Of a DNA stretch of 64,000 bases, positions 42,486 to 62,579 are shown piece by piece. The notes under the pieces are model-generated. The model was not told the DNA's origin. It ran no database searches and saw only the letters and a program-made list of their open reading frames with translations. The DNA comes from Mycolicibacterium rhodesiae JS60. GTDB lineage: Bacteria > Actinomycetota > Actinomycetes > Mycobacteriales > Mycobacteriaceae. The translations under genes were made by a program, and so were the position numbers. Each line of letters starts with the position of its first letter. Position 1 is the first letter of the stretch. The stretch is taken from contig AGIQ01000002.1 in assembly GCA_000230935.2 (NCBI GenBank), positions 682,001-746,000 of the forward strand, in the 5' to 3' direction.

Positions 42486-43337
42486 CTACAGACCGCGAAT
42501 CGTCCCTGTCAGGTGCGGGTAGCCCTTGGCCATGTTGCGCAGCACGATATCCCAGCCATCGGTCACCCGATCGACGTAAAGGCCGGCACTGGCCGGCAAG
42601 ATCACCGGCTTGCCGAACTTCACCGAGTAGCGCACCGCATCGGGGAATTGAGCCTCGATGTTGGCCAGAACGGCTGCCGCACTGAACATTCCGTGGGCAA
42701 TGATGGTGGGGAAGCCGAACAGCTTGGCGCCGATCACGTTGGTGTGGATCGGATTGTGATCGCCGCCGATCGACGCGTAGCGCCGGATCGTTGCGGGGCT
42801 GATCCGCAGAATCGCGTTGGGCGGCAAAAATTTTGGGCGTGGCCGCTTGGGTGGTTCCGGCTTGGGCTCACCGGACAAGCTGGTGCGTTGCTGATGCAGG
42901 AACGTGGTGACCTGATGCCAGGCGAGCTCGTTGCCGACGCTGACGTCGGCGATCACGTCGACCAGCAGACCCTTGCGGTGCTCGCGCAGATTCTCGGCAT
43001 GCACCTTCACAGCGACGGTGTCGGTGACTGCGATCGGGCGGTACCGGGTGATCTGGTTCTCCACGTGTACCGCACCCATGGCGGCGAACGGGAAGTCGAA
43101 GCCGGTGATCAGCGCCATGACGGTCGGAAACGTCAGGACGAACGGGTAGGTCAGCGGCACGGTGTCACCGAACCGCAGGCCGGTGACCGCGGTGTAGGCG
43201 GCGACGTTCGACGGGTCGATCGCGAGGTCGTCGACGGTCAGCGTGCGGTTGGGCAGATGATCGCTGCGCGGGATGAACGGCAGCGATCCGGCCGCGGCGC
43301 GCAGCAGGTTTAGCAGGCCGCTGGGCTGTTCGGTCAC
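42486..43337 (-). CDS. htdX: 3-hydroxyacyl-thioester dehydratase HtdX
   Basis: 283 residues from GTG 43337, close to the 280 of Rv0241c; the frame is open to 43376, inside fabG4. Double-hotdog MaoC protein: the N-half is degenerate, and the C-half carries the hydratase motif YASIGGDHNPIHTN (~residue 210) with Asp and His, then AHGMFSAAAVL. It dehydrates (R)-3-hydroxyacyl thioesters in fatty-acid synthesis or its reverse. It follows fabG4 by 11 bases and the pair is a conserved operon: reduction by FabG4, then dehydration by HtdX. Confidence 0.9.
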   Translation of the reverse strand: MTEQPSGLLNLLRAAAGSLPFIPRSDHLPNRTLTVDDLAIDPSNVAAYTAVTGLRFGDTVPLTYPFVLTFPTVMALITGFDFPFAAMGAVHVENQITRYRPIAVTDTVAVKVHAENLREHRKGLLVDVIADVSVGNELAWHQVTTFLHQQRTSLSGEPKPEPPKRPRPKFLPPNAILRISPATIRRYASIGGDHNPIHTNVIGAKLFGFPTIIAHGMFSAAAVLANIEAQFPDAVRYSVKFGKPVILPASAGLYVDRVTDGWDIVLRNMAKGYPHLTGTIRGL

Positions 43338-43348
43338 GGTAGTCAAGG

Positions 43349-44701
43349 CTAGGCTCCCAGCATCGCCTGGCCGCACACCCGGATCACATTGCCGGTCACG
43401 GCATTCGACGCGGGGCTGGCGAAGTAGGCGATGGTCTCGGCCACGTCGACCGGCTTACCGCCCTGATACAGGGAGTTCAGCCGGCGGCCGACTTCCCGGG
43501 TGGCCAGCGGGATCGCTGCGGTCATGGCGGTTTCGATGAACCCAGGTGCGACGGCGTTGATCGTGATGCCCTTGTCCGCCAGCCGTGGCGCCAATGCCTG
43601 CGTGAGCCCGATCATTCCGGCTTTGGTGGTCGCATAGTTCGTCTGCCCACGGTTGCCTGCGATGCCGGCCATCGAGGACAGCCCGATGATCCGCCCGCCC
43701 TCGCCGATGCTGCCGTTCTCGATCAAGCCTTCGGTAAGGCGTTGCGGAGCAAGCAGATTCACTGCGACCACGGCATCCCAGCGGGCGTCGTCCATATTGG
43801 CCAGCAGCTTGTCGCGGGTGATACCGGCGTTGTTGACCAGGATGTCCGCGCGGCCGTCGTAGTGCTCACGCAGATGTTCGGTGATCTTGTCCACCGCGTC
43901 GGCGGCGGTGACGTCGAGCGCCAGCGCGGAGCCCCCCACCTTCGCGGCAGTCTCCTCCAGAGCGGATGCGGCGCTTTCAACGTCGATCGCGACGACCTTG
44001 GCACCGTCGCGGGCGAACACCTCGGCGATCGTGGCGCCGATGCCGCGGGCCGCGCCCGTCACGATGCCGACCTTGCCGGCCAGCGGCTTGTCCCAATCCG
44101 CGGGCGGGGTGGAATCCGCAGCGCCCACGTAGAACACCTGGGCGTCGACGTAGGCCGACTTGCCCGACAGGATGAACCGTAGCGTCGACTCCAGGCCCGT
44201 CGCGCCGGGTTTGGCGGCCGGCGAGAGGTACACCAGTGCCACCGTGGCCCCGCGGCGCAGCTCCTTGCCCAAGGATCGGGTGAACCCTTCGAGCGCGCGC
44301 TGGGCGATGTGTTCGTCGGTGGTGGCGGCCTGGTCCGGGGTGGTGCCCACGACGACGATGCGCGCCGACGGTCCGAGGTTGCGCTGCAACGGGGTGAAGA
44401 ACTCGTAGAGGCCGCGCAGCTGTGCCGGCTCGGTGATGCCGGTGGCGTCGAACACCAGGCCGCCGAATGAGTCGGCCCAGCGCCCGCCGAGGTTGTCGGC
44501 AACGAGGTCGTAGTCCTCGGCCAGCGCCGCGCGCAGCGGTTCGACCACGCGGCCCTCGCCGCCGATCAGCAGCGAGCCGGCCAACGGCGGCTCACCGGGC
44601 CGGTAGCGGCGCAGCGTCTCCGGCTGCGGAATGCCGAGCTGCTTGGCCAGCAGTGAGCCTGGTGCGGAATTGACGATCTGCGAGAAGAGGTCGGAAGCCA
44701 C
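43349..44701 (-). CDS. fabG4: 3-oxoacyl-thioester reductase FabG4 (high-molecular-weight FabG)
   Basis: 450 residues from GTG 44701, near the 454 of Rv0242c. An N-terminal flavodoxin-like domain without cofactor motif (~1-200) precedes a full SDR domain. That domain has [17 protein letters not shown] (~220), NNAGITRDK (~300), the catalytic Ser in [11 protein letters not shown] and YATTKAG with the Tyr/Lys pair (~360). It reduces 3-oxoacyl thioesters, with NADH preferred in the characterised enzyme. An apparent extension of the frame to 45433 runs antisense through fadA2 and is rejected. It is divergent from fadA2. Confidence 0.92.
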   Translation of the reverse strand: MASDLFSQIVNSAPGSLLAKQLGIPQPETLRRYRPGEPPLAGSLLIGGEGRVVEPLRAALAEDYDLVADNLGGRWADSFGGLVFDATGITEPAQLRGLYEFFTPLQRNLGPSARIVVVGTTPDQAATTDEHIAQRALEGFTRSLGKELRRGATVALVYLSPAAKPGATGLESTLRFILSGKSAYVDAQVFYVGAADSTPPADWDKPLAGKVGIVTGAARGIGATIAEVFARDGAKVVAIDVESAASALEETAAKVGGSALALDVTAADAVDKITEHLREHYDGRADILVNNAGITRDKLLANMDDARWDAVVAVNLLAPQRLTEGLIENGSIGEGGRIIGLSSMAGIAGNRGQTNYATTKAGMIGLTQALAPRLADKGITINAVAPGFIETAMTAAIPLATREVGRRLNSLYQGGKPVDVAETIAYFASPASNAVTGNVIRVCGQAMLGA

Positions 44702-44741
44702 GAACGTGCCTTTCGAGTTGCGAGCGGGGACCAGGGACGAA

Positions 44742-44757
44742 CTTACTCCAGAGTAAG
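44742..44757. promoter_or_regulatory. Palindromic operator candidate in the fabG4/fadA2 divergent promoter
   Basis: CTTACTC-CA-GAGTAAG has perfect seven-base arms in the 117-base gap between the two starts. Its position would allow one regulator to control both the reductive pair (fabG4-htdX) and the thiolase. A looser related arm pair, GTTAC-N6-GTAAC, is found upstream of fadE5. The regulator is not known to me. Confidence 0.5.
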
Positions 44758-44818
44758 GACGGTGCGTAGTATGGGTGGGTATACCCCGTTCCAAACCGAA
44801 CTCTAGGCGGAGATTGAC

Positions 44819-46123
44819 GTGGCTTCTACCAGTGGAAACAGTCGCCGGGTCGCTGTGCTCGGCGGTAATCGCATCCCGTTCGCGCGCTCGGACGGCGCGT
44901 ATGCGGAGGCGTCCAACCAGGACATGTTCACCGCCGCGCTCGGCGGCTTGGTGGACCGGTTCGGCCTGGTCGGCGAGCGGCTGGGTGCAGTGATCGGCGG
45001 GGCGGTGCTCAAGCACAGCCGCGACTTCAACCTGATGCGCGAGAGCGTGCTCGGCAGCCAGCTCTCGCCGTACACCCCGGCGATCGATCTGCAGCAGGCC
45101 TGTGGCACCGGCCTGCAGGCGGCGATCGCGGCCGCCGACGGCATCGCGGCCGGCCGCTACGAGGTGGCCGCAGCCGGTGGGGTGGACACCACCTCCGACG
45201 CCCCGATCGGGCTCGGTGACGAACTGCGCCGCACACTGCTTGGCCTGCGTCGGTCCAAGTCGAATGTGGATCGACTCAAGCTCGTCGGCAAGCTGCCTGC
45301 CTCGCTGGGCATCGAGATCCCTACCAACGGCGAGCCGCGCACCGGGCTGTCGATGGGCGACCACGCCGCGATCACCGCCAAGAAGATGGGCATCAAGCGC
45401 GTCGATCAGGACGAGCTGGCGGCTGCGAGCCACCGGAATATGGCCGCCGCGTACGACCGCGGTTTCTTCGACGATCTCGTCACGCCGTTCCTCGGGGTCT
45501 ACCGGGACAACAACCTGCGCGCTGACTCCACCGCCGAAAAACTGGCCAAGCTCAAGCCGGTGTTCGGTGTCCGCAACGGCGACGCCACGATGACCGCCGG
45601 CAACTCGACCCCGCTGACCGACGGTGCCTCGGTGGCGTTGCTGGCAAGCGAGGAGTGGGCCATGTCACACTCGCTGACCCCGCTCGCTTACTTCGTCGAT
45701 TCCGAGACCGCCGCGGTCGACTACGTCAACGGCCCCGACGGTTTGTTGATGGCGCCTACCTACGCCGTGCCGCGCCTGCTGGCCCGCAATGGACTGGCTC
45801 TGCAGGACTTCGACTTCTACGAGATCCACGAGGCGTTCGCATCGGTGGTGCTGGCCCATCTGCAGGCCTGGGAGTCCGACGAATACTGCAGAGAGCTGCT
45901 AGGACTCGACGCCGCACTGGGCGCGATCGACCGTTCCAAGCTCAATGTGAACGGTTCCTCGCTGGCCGCGGGGCACCCGTTTGCCGCCACCGGCGGGCGG
46001 ATCGTGGCCCAGCTCGCCAAGCAGTTGGCGGAGAAGAAGAAGGAGACCGGCCAGTCCGTTCGCGGTCTCATTTCGATCTGCGCGGCCGGCGGTCAGGGCG
46101 TCACCGCGATCCTCGAGGCGTGA
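44819..46123 (+). CDS. fadA2: Acetyl-CoA acyltransferase (thiolase) FadA2
   Basis: 434 residues from GTG 44819 with GGCGGAGA upstream. Thiolase triad and loops: nucleophile Cys95 in QQACGTG, His337 in EIHEAFAS, the second His region [12 protein letters not shown], and Cys421 in SICAAGGQG. It splits 3-ketoacyl-CoA to acetyl-CoA plus a shortened acyl-CoA, closing beta-oxidation, or works in reverse. The gene is divergent from fabG4 and followed by an F6-like small-RNA unit, an order kept from Rv0242c-Rv0243. Confidence 0.92.
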   Translation: MASTSGNSRRVAVLGGNRIPFARSDGAYAEASNQDMFTAALGGLVDRFGLVGERLGAVIGGAVLKHSRDFNLMRESVLGSQLSPYTPAIDLQQACGTGLQAAIAAADGIAAGRYEVAAAGGVDTTSDAPIGLGDELRRTLLGLRRSKSNVDRLKLVGKLPASLGIEIPTNGEPRTGLSMGDHAAITAKKMGIKRVDQDELAAASHRNMAAAYDRGFFDDLVTPFLGVYRDNNLRADSTAEKLAKLKPVFGVRNGDATMTAGNSTPLTDGASVALLASEEWAMSHSLTPLAYFVDSETAAVDYVNGPDGLLMAPTYAVPRLLARNGLALQDFDFYEIHEAFASVVLAHLQAWESDEYCRELLGLDAALGAIDRSKLNVNGSSLAAGHPFAATGGRIVAQLAKQLAEKKKETGQSVRGLISICAAGGQGVTAILEA

Positions 46124-46153
46124 AGAAAAAATCTCGAAAAAAAGTTTCCCCGG

Positions 46154-46178
46154 GTTTGTAACGAACGCGTGCGGGCTA
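46154..46178 (+). promoter_or_regulatory. Sigma-F-type promoter
   Basis: GTTT (46154-46157), 15 bases, then GGGCTA (46173-46178). This follows the mycobacterial SigF pattern GTTT-N15-17-GGGTAT with one -10 difference. It lies 31 bases after the fadA2 stop and points at the hairpin described next. No coding frame starts after it. Confidence 0.6.
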
Positions 46179-46183
46179 CAGAT

Positions 46184-46250
46184 GTACTGGATAGCTCCGT
46201 GTTGCCGTCTGACCCCCCGACCCGACGGCAACACGGGGCATCCTCTTTGT
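46184..46250 (+). ncRNA. F6-like sigma-F-dependent small RNA
   Basis: After the SigF-type promoter comes a short leader and a perfect 13-bp stem, CCGTGTTGCCGTC (46197-46209) with GACGGCAACACGG (46224-46236), a 14-base pyrimidine-rich loop (polyC/GACCC), and a T-rich tail TCCTCTTTGTT. In M. tuberculosis the SigF-controlled F6 RNA lies after fadA2, between it and fadE5, in the same orientation. Position, promoter type and hairpin all fit. The primary sequence was not compared, and exact ends are estimates. The C-rich loop could pair with G-rich ribosome binding sites of target mRNAs. Confidence 0.6.
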
Positions 46251-46278
46251 TGACGTCCCGAGTTGACGTCGATAAAGG

Positions 46279-46315
46279 AACCGCCGCTGGAGAAGAGGGG
46301 ATTCCAGCGGCGGTT
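46279..46315. terminator. Strong intrinsic terminator hairpin
   Basis: AACCGCCGCTGGA (46279-46291) and its exact complement (46303-46315) form a 13-bp stem with an 11-base loop and a following TTTTC on the plus strand; AAAGG precedes it, giving a CCTTT tail on the minus strand. It ends the fadA2/small-RNA unit and the convergent hydrolase gene. Just upstream, GTTGACGTC occurs twice, at 46249-46257 and 46262-46270. Confidence 0.7.
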
Positions 46316-46325
46316 TTCATGGGGT

Positions 46326-47561
46326 TCAGGACCCCGAATCTACGAGACCCGACTGCACGAGCGCGGCGTCGACGAACTCCTGAACCGGACGGGCTTGGAA
46401 GAACCCGGTGTGGCCACCGCGGTACCAGCCGATGTTCGGACGCCCCCAGTGCTCCCACAGACCCAGCACCTGCTCGCGTGGGTGGACGATCCGGTCGGCG
46501 ACCCCGGCGTAGATGAAGCGGCCCTCGGGAGCGACCTTGGGTTGCAGCGACAGCGGGGAGATCATGTCGCCGATCGGTTCGGCCAATTCCAATGTCCGAT
46601 GACGCGGGTCGTCAATGCCCAGGCCGGCGTGACGGCCGAGGATCGACACGAGGTTCGCCGGCGGAACGCCGAGGATCGCGCAGGTGAGATCCTCGTCGAG
46701 GCTGGCGACCAGAGCGGCGATGTAGCCGCCCAGCGAAATGCTGTTCAGCCCGATCCGGGCGCCGGGTTGTTCGGCCCGGATCCAGGCCAGCACCCGACGG
46801 ATGTCCCATACCGCCTGGGCGGTGGCGTGCACATCATCCATCACGTCTTCGCCGGGGAAGATCGCCCCCTTGGGCAGGCCTTTGGCGCGGGGTCCGTGCA
46901 TCGGGAGCACCGGCAGTATCACGTTGAGGCCGAACTGCTCGTGCAGATGCCACGCCCGGAACAGGGCGAGGTCCAGGTTGGCGCGGCCCATCTCGGTGCC
47001 GTGCACACACACCAGCCACGGGCGCGGCTCGCGGTGGCGCAGCATCATCGCGTATTCGCGGCGGTTGCCGGTGTAGCTGAGCCAGCGCGCACGCCCGGGC
47101 TCCCGCGGGTAGGGCTTGTAGCCGCTGTCGAATGAGATCCGCTCGTGGGTGCGGCCTCGGCTCTTGTAGGACTTGATCTTTACGTCGGTCGGAACCGGCG
47201 GCGCCTCGAAAAAGCCTTCCGGCCTGTCCAGCCAGCCCCGCTGGCCGTATAAGTCGATGGCCTTGATGACCTCGGCGTTGATGCGTTCGTAGACGGTTGC
47301 GTCGCTCAGCGGGCGGCGTAGACGCAGACCGACCAAGACGATCTCGTCGCGAAGGGCATGGGTGGCGAGTGACAGCGTCGGGCGGGCGACGGGCAGCTCG
47401 TCGCTGCCACCGTCGAGGTATGCGCCCCATGAACGGGCGTAGTAGCCGCCGGCTTTGGTGAAGGGCCCGACAATATTCGCCAGCGGGTTCGCGCTGGCCG
47501 GCTTTCTGCCGGTTGAAGCGGGATGCGCTGGAATAGCCCCGTTGCTGTCAAGCATCGCCAT
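46326..47561 (-). CDS. Alpha/beta-hydrolase domain protein (abhydrolase-18-like)
   Basis: 411 residues. The core begins near residue 180: PWLVCVHGTEMGRANLD gives the oxyanion strand, followed by VILPVLPMHGPRAKGLPKG. The likely nucleophile elbow is LNSISLGGYIAAL (Ser ~270), then RFIYAGVADRIVHPRE with the acid and GGHTGFFQ with the His. No signal peptide is seen. The ~170-residue N-terminal region is unassigned. It resembles the ABHD18/DUF2048-type group; substrate unknown. It lies between fadA2 and fadE5, where M. tuberculosis has no gene, and is divergent from the secreted esterase. Confidence 0.7.
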   Translation of the reverse strand: MAMLDSNGAIPAHPASTGRKPASANPLANIVGPFTKAGGYYARSWGAYLDGGSDELPVARPTLSLATHALRDEIVLVGLRLRRPLSDATVYERINAEVIKAIDLYGQRGWLDRPEGFFEAPPVPTDVKIKSYKSRGRTHERISFDSGYKPYPREPGRARWLSYTGNRREYAMMLRHREPRPWLVCVHGTEMGRANLDLALFRAWHLHEQFGLNVILPVLPMHGPRAKGLPKGAIFPGEDVMDDVHATAQAVWDIRRVLAWIRAEQPGARIGLNSISLGGYIAALVASLDEDLTCAILGVPPANLVSILGRHAGLGIDDPRHRTLELAEPIGDMISPLSLQPKVAPEGRFIYAGVADRIVHPREQVLGLWEHWGRPNIGWYRGGHTGFFQARPVQEFVDAALVQSGLVDSGS

Positions 47562-47890
47562 TCCTAGAATGTAGCGGATCGCCAGCTAACCGCCAGGGCC
47601 CAAAGTCCCGAGCTTTATCTGATGAAGCGCAATTGCTGGCAAAAAGTGACCTAAGTCCTTGGATTGTCGGCCACAGATACCCGCCAACGTGGACGCCAAC
47701 GGCTTGATGGACTGCCGATGTTGAATGGACCGAGTTGCTAGCAGGCATTGCGGTGCATTGCAGAAACCCAATGTTTCTGCCAGGTGAACAGGGCGCAAGG
47801 TCACATTCTGGACCCCTATCTGATCTTGATCACGATTTGCTCAACCCAGTGAGGCTCCCGGTTAGCGTGCTGCCTATAAGGGGGTCGGGG
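47562..47890. promoter_or_regulatory. 329-base divergent promoter region with a GCAGAAAC dyad
   Basis: No gene is supported here. The region is less GC-rich than its surroundings. A perfect dyad, GCAGAAAC (47760-47767) and GTTTCTGC (47773-47780) with a five-base spacer, lies about 110 bases before the secreted esterase start. A second one, TGATC-TT-GATCA, lies at 47821-47832. Either may be an operator. A GGGGG run just before ATG 47891 is the ribosome site. Confidence 0.4.
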
Positions 47891-49030
47891 ATGGGTCATG
47901 GTCGGATCAGTCGGGCACAACTTCGCAACGCAGTACGTGGTGTGGTCGCGTTGCCCGTCATCGGCATGGTGCTGGCAGCACCGGCCACCGCGACAACGGT
48001 CCTTTACGCAGGCGGAACTACGGGCACGCTCGGGCAGTTGGTCCCCGCCGGCGCGTTCGGCTCTACCAGCGACCTGCTCGGTGGCATGTTCGGCGCTGAC
48101 CAAGTCACCTCCATCGACTATCCGGCGTCGCTATGGCCGATCACCGGCATCTTCGACCCGACACTGGGCGCGTCAATCGCCAGCGGCGCGGCAGCCTTGG
48201 AGGCCGCTGTCGCGAAAAGTGCAGGACCGTTGGTGATTGTCGGCACTTCACAGGGTGCAACGGTGGTCCAACAAGTCGCGGCCGACTTGAACTCCGATCC
48301 CACCGTTTCCTCGGACACGGTTTTCATCCTCATTGCTGATCCCCAACTCGGTTTGTTCGAGCGACTGAACGGGGTCGATATACCGATTCTCGACTACGTC
48401 CCAGCGGCATTGACTGAGACACGCTTTCACATCGTCATCGTGATCAACCAGTACGACGGTTTCGCCGACCCGCCCACGAAGACGTCGAACCTGCTGGCTG
48501 TACTGAATGCTTTGATGGGGGTGGCCTACATCCACCCGTTCGCCCAAAACACCGATCTCTCAACGGTTCCGGCAGACCACATCACCACCACGACGAACGG
48601 GCTCGGTGGAACCACGACCATCTACCGTGTTCCGACCCGCAGTCTCCCGCTCACCATGCCATTGCGGCAGATGGGTATTTCACCGGCGATCGTCGACGGC
48701 ATCGATGAGCGGCTGCGCCCGTTGGTTGACGCGGGATACGAAGCCGCCCCCGGTTCGGCAGCAGCCTCGGAGGCCTCGTCAACGGTGCCGGCGCCAACCG
48801 ATGGCGCGGCGGCGCAGCCGAGAAGCACCACCGGGCGCTCCGCCAGACCGCCACGGACAGCGCCGTCGAAGACAGCCTCGTCCGCATTCCGCGACGCGAT
48901 GCGGCCGTCCGATCTAAACCGCCCGTGCAGGGGAGTCGGGGGCCCCCGGCGTTCCCGCACCGCGGTGCTCGGCCCGCCCGCTGGCGTGAACGCCATCGGC
49001 CCCGAGACCGGACGATCTCGGGGCCGATGA
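47891..49030 (+). CDS. Secreted PE-PPE-domain (serine esterase-like) protein without PE/PPE head
   Basis: 379 residues from ATG 47891. A signal peptide (VVALPVIGMVLAAPATA) is followed by a PE-PPE C-terminal alpha/beta-hydrolase domain: VLYAGGTTGTLG, SIDYPASLWPITGI, and the elbow IVGTSQGATVVQQVA (Ser ~120). PQLGLFERLNG, RFHIVIVINQYDGFADPP and MGVAYIHPFAQ follow. PE-PPE domains in mycobacteria show esterase activity on short-chain esters. After ~residue 310 the tail is rich in Arg/Ser/Pro and reads through a perfect hairpin at the end of the gene, so the last ~60 codons may be out of the original frame. Confidence 0.78.
   Translation: MGHGRISRAQLRNAVRGVVALPVIGMVLAAPATATTVLYAGGTTGTLGQLVPAGAFGSTSDLLGGMFGADQVTSIDYPASLWPITGIFDPTLGASIASGAAALEAAVAKSAGPLVIVGTSQGATVVQQVAADLNSDPTVSSDTVFILIADPQLGLFERLNGVDIPILDYVPAALTETRFHIVIVINQYDGFADPPTKTSNLLAVLNALMGVAYIHPFAQNTDLSTVPADHITTTTNGLGGTTTIYRVPTRSLPLTMPLRQMGISPAIVDGIDERLRPLVDAGYEAAPGSAAASEASSTVPAPTDGAAAQPRSTTGRSARPPRTAPSKTASSAFRDAMRPSDLNRPCRGVGGPRRSRTAVLGPPAGVNAIGPETGRSRGR
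48994..49029. terminator. Perfect 14-bp stem hairpin at the end of the PE-PPE gene, facing fadE5
   Basis: CATCGGCCCCGAGA (48994-49007) and its exact complement (49016-49029) enclose an eight-base loop. It lies 24 bases beyond the fadE5 stop on the other strand and inside the last codons of the plus-strand frame. There is no U tract. It most likely serves both convergent genes. Confidence 0.6.
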
Positions 49031-49052
49031 ACGTAGAACGTGCGTCGAAGCT

Positions 49053-50888
49053 CTAGAAGGCAGCTTCGTCGAGCTCCATGATGTCGTTGTCGATCGTCTC
49101 GATCACCAGACGTGTGCTGGTCAGCTGCGGCAGCACGCTCTTGGCGAAGAACGACGCCACCGCGATCTTGCCCTCGTAGAAGGCGCGATCGGCGCCGGTG
49201 GCACCGCCGTCCAGAGCTGCGATGGCAACCGCGGCCTGACGTTGCAGCAGCCAGCCGATGACCAGGTCACCGACGCTCATCAGGAAGCGCACCGAGGCCA
49301 GGCCCACCTTGTAGATGCTGCTGGCATCCTCTTGCGCGGCCATCAGGTAGCCGGTCATCGACGCGGCCATGGCCTGGACGTCCTCGAGTGCCTTGGCGAG
49401 CAGCTCACGCTCGGTCTTCAGCCGGCCGTTGCCCGCCTCGTTCGCAATGAGCCCGCTGATCTCGCCTGCGACGTGCGCCAGCGCAACACCCTTGTCGCGC
49501 ACGATCTTCCGGAAGAAGAAGTCCTGCGCCTGGATGGCGGTAGTGCCTTCGTAGAGCGAGTCGATCTTGGCGTCGCGGATGTACTGCTCGATCGGGTAGT
49601 CCTGCAGGAAGCCCGATCCACCGAAGGTCTGCAGGCTCTCGGTGAGCTTGGCGTAGGCCTGCTCGGAGCCCACACCCTTGACGATCGGCAGCAGCAGGTC
49701 GTTGACCTTGGCCGCCAGGTCGGGCTCCACGTTGTGGACGGCCTTGGCGACGGCGGCGTCCTGGAACGTCGCGGTGTAGAGATACAGCGCACGCAGGCCC
49801 TCGGCATAGGCCTTCTGGGTCATCAGGCTGCGACGTACGTCGGGGTGGTGAGTGATCGTCACACGCGGCGCGGTCTTGTCGGTCATCTGGGTGAGGTCGG
49901 CACCCTGCACACGCTCCTTGGCGTACTCCAGAGCGTTGAGGTAGCCGGTCGACAGCGTGGCAATCGCCTTGGTGCCCACCATCATTCGGGCCTGCTCGAT
50001 CACGTCGAACATCTGCGCGATGCCGTCGTGCACGTCACCGACGAGCCAGCCGACGGCGGGTGTGCCGTGCTGTCCGAGGGACAGCTCGCACGTCGCGGAG
50101 ACCTTGAGGCCCATCTTGTGCTCGACGTTGGTGACGAACACGCCGTTGCGCTCACCGGGCTCACCGGTCTCGGGGTCGAAGTGGAACTTCGGTACGAAGA
50201 ACAGGGACAGGCCCTTGGTGCCCGGTCCGGCGCCCTCGGGGCGGGCCAGGACCAGATGCATGATGTTCTCGAACAGGTCGTCGGAGTCACCCGAGGTGAT
50301 GAAGCGCTTGACGCCATCGATATGCCAGGTGCCGTCCTCCTGCTGGACCGCCTTGGTGCGGCCGGCGCCGACGTCGGAGCCGGCGTCGGGCTCGGTGAGG
50401 ACCATCGTGGCGCCCCAGCCGCGCTCGGCGGCCATGACAGCCCACTTCTTCTGCTCGTCAGTGCCGTTGTTGTAGAAGATCTCGCACATGCCCGCGCCCA
50501 TCGCGTACATGTAGGCCGCCGGGTTTGCGCCGAGCACGTGCTCGATCAGTGCCCACTGCAGCGCGCGGGGTACCGGCATGCCGCCGAGTTCCTCGGCAAG
50601 TCCGACCTTGTCCCAGCCGCCGTCGATCAGCGCGCGCATCGACTTCTTGAAGGCGTCGGGCAGCGTGACGGTATGGGTCTCGGGATCGAAGACCGGGGGA
50701 TTGCGGTCGCCCTCGACGAACGAATCGGCAAGCGGGCCCGCGGCCAGCTTGCTCATCTCGGCGAGCATTTCCTTGGCGGTGTCTGCATCGAGTTCGGTGT
50801 ACTTGCCTTCACCGAATGCCTTGTCGATGCCGTAGACCTCGAACAGGTTGAATACCTGGTCGCGAACATTGGACTTGTAGTGGCTCAT
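49053..50888 (-). CDS. fadE5: Long-chain acyl-CoA dehydrogenase FadE5
   Basis: 611 residues, the exact remembered length of Rv0244c/MsFadE5. Landmarks: [18 protein letters not shown] (~residue 162), [29 protein letters not shown] (~307) and Glu447 in [17 protein letters not shown], the catalytic base in the solved M. smegmatis enzyme. A C-terminal helical extension follows. FadE5 dehydrogenates broad-range acyl-CoAs, with preference for long chains. Upstream lie a GTTAC-N6-GTAAC repeat and a TACCGGCCGGTA palindrome. The paralogue at 25615 shares the N-terminus and active site. Confidence 0.94.
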   Translation of the reverse strand: MSHYKSNVRDQVFNLFEVYGIDKAFGEGKYTELDADTAKEMLAEMSKLAAGPLADSFVEGDRNPPVFDPETHTVTLPDAFKKSMRALIDGGWDKVGLAEELGGMPVPRALQWALIEHVLGANPAAYMYAMGAGMCEIFYNNGTDEQKKWAVMAAERGWGATMVLTEPDAGSDVGAGRTKAVQQEDGTWHIDGVKRFITSGDSDDLFENIMHLVLARPEGAGPGTKGLSLFFVPKFHFDPETGEPGERNGVFVTNVEHKMGLKVSATCELSLGQHGTPAVGWLVGDVHDGIAQMFDVIEQARMMVGTKAIATLSTGYLNALEYAKERVQGADLTQMTDKTAPRVTITHHPDVRRSLMTQKAYAEGLRALYLYTATFQDAAVAKAVHNVEPDLAAKVNDLLLPIVKGVGSEQAYAKLTESLQTFGGSGFLQDYPIEQYIRDAKIDSLYEGTTAIQAQDFFFRKIVRDKGVALAHVAGEISGLIANEAGNGRLKTERELLAKALEDVQAMAASMTGYLMAAQEDASSIYKVGLASVRFLMSVGDLVIGWLLQRQAAVAIAALDGGATGADRAFYEGKIAVASFFAKSVLPQLTSTRLVIETIDNDIMELDEAAF

Positions 50889-51194
50889 GACGGTTCCTCC
50901 TCGACGAAGATGTCATCTGAAATTCGGGCTTTGTGGTTGAGTACTCAGGGCTAAGTTACCCACCAGTAACAGTGCTGAACTATACCGGCCGGTAACCGGA
51001 ACGCAAGTCCCTGTGAGCAAGTTCAGCCGGCTAATCAACCCAGTGGTTGGGCTGGCGCTTTCCCCGGCGTGTCGACCGCGATATATGCGCAGGTCAACGC
51101 CGGTTAGTGTGGGTTCCTGGGAACGAGGTGTGGTGTCGTCGGACACGCCGGCAGCGGTGCGATGTTGGTCACACCGCTACCGCAGCGACGGTCG
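50889..51194. promoter_or_regulatory. 306-base fadE5 promoter region with two inverted repeats; end of PKS unit
   Basis: No gene is supported. GTTAC (50955-50959) and GTAAC (50966-50970) form a dyad about 70 bases upstream of fadE5. TACCGGCCGGTA (50983-50994) is a perfect 12-bp palindrome beyond it. Nearer the PKS stop, AGCGGTG (51153-51159) pairs with CACCGCT (51172-51178), a possible weak terminator of the PKS transcript with no U tract. Confidence 0.45.
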
Positions 51195-62207
<11,013 letters not shown>

Positions 62208-62579
62208 CAGGTTGTGCTCTCCGCGTCGGGCCGGTACTGCGTCGTTGGGATCGATTTGGGTCGATCCACTGCGGGAGACCACGTCAGGGCCAAGATTAGG
62301 TTCCGATCGGCCACTGCCCGGTCATCTCCCGACTGCGACGGCCGGCTCATCTCCCGACGGCCAGTATTGCATGTACGTTGCTGAACCAACGGGTTTCAAC
62401 TTGTTGTCGACGCGTACGTGGCCAGGCGTTACCCCCTCGATCAGGGCCTTTGAACACTACTTCTGACCAGGGGCTTTCCGGGTCGACCGCCGACCGTCAC
62501 AGTGACAGGCGCTATCTTGGTCTGGCCACCGGCGTTGCCGGTCTCGTGGCCGCTGCCGCCCAGATCCGGGAGGGGAATT
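62208..62579. promoter_or_regulatory. 372-base divergent pks/papA3 promoter region with direct repeats and a palindrome
   Basis: No gene is supported. TCATCTCCCGAC occurs twice, at 62322-62333 and 62347-62358, 25 bases apart, so about two and a half helical turns. GTCAC-A-GTGAC (62496-62506) is a palindrome 74 bases before papA3. GGCCAC...GTGGCC with inner CCGGC-GTT-GCCGG (62524-62551) can fold in the papA3 leader. These are candidate activator and repressor sites for the locus; none matches a consensus known to me. Confidence 0.45.

Noticed and set aside
43349..45433. 694-residue version of FabG4
   Set aside because: The extra 244 residues are antisense to fadA2. GTG 44701 gives the known FabG4 length.
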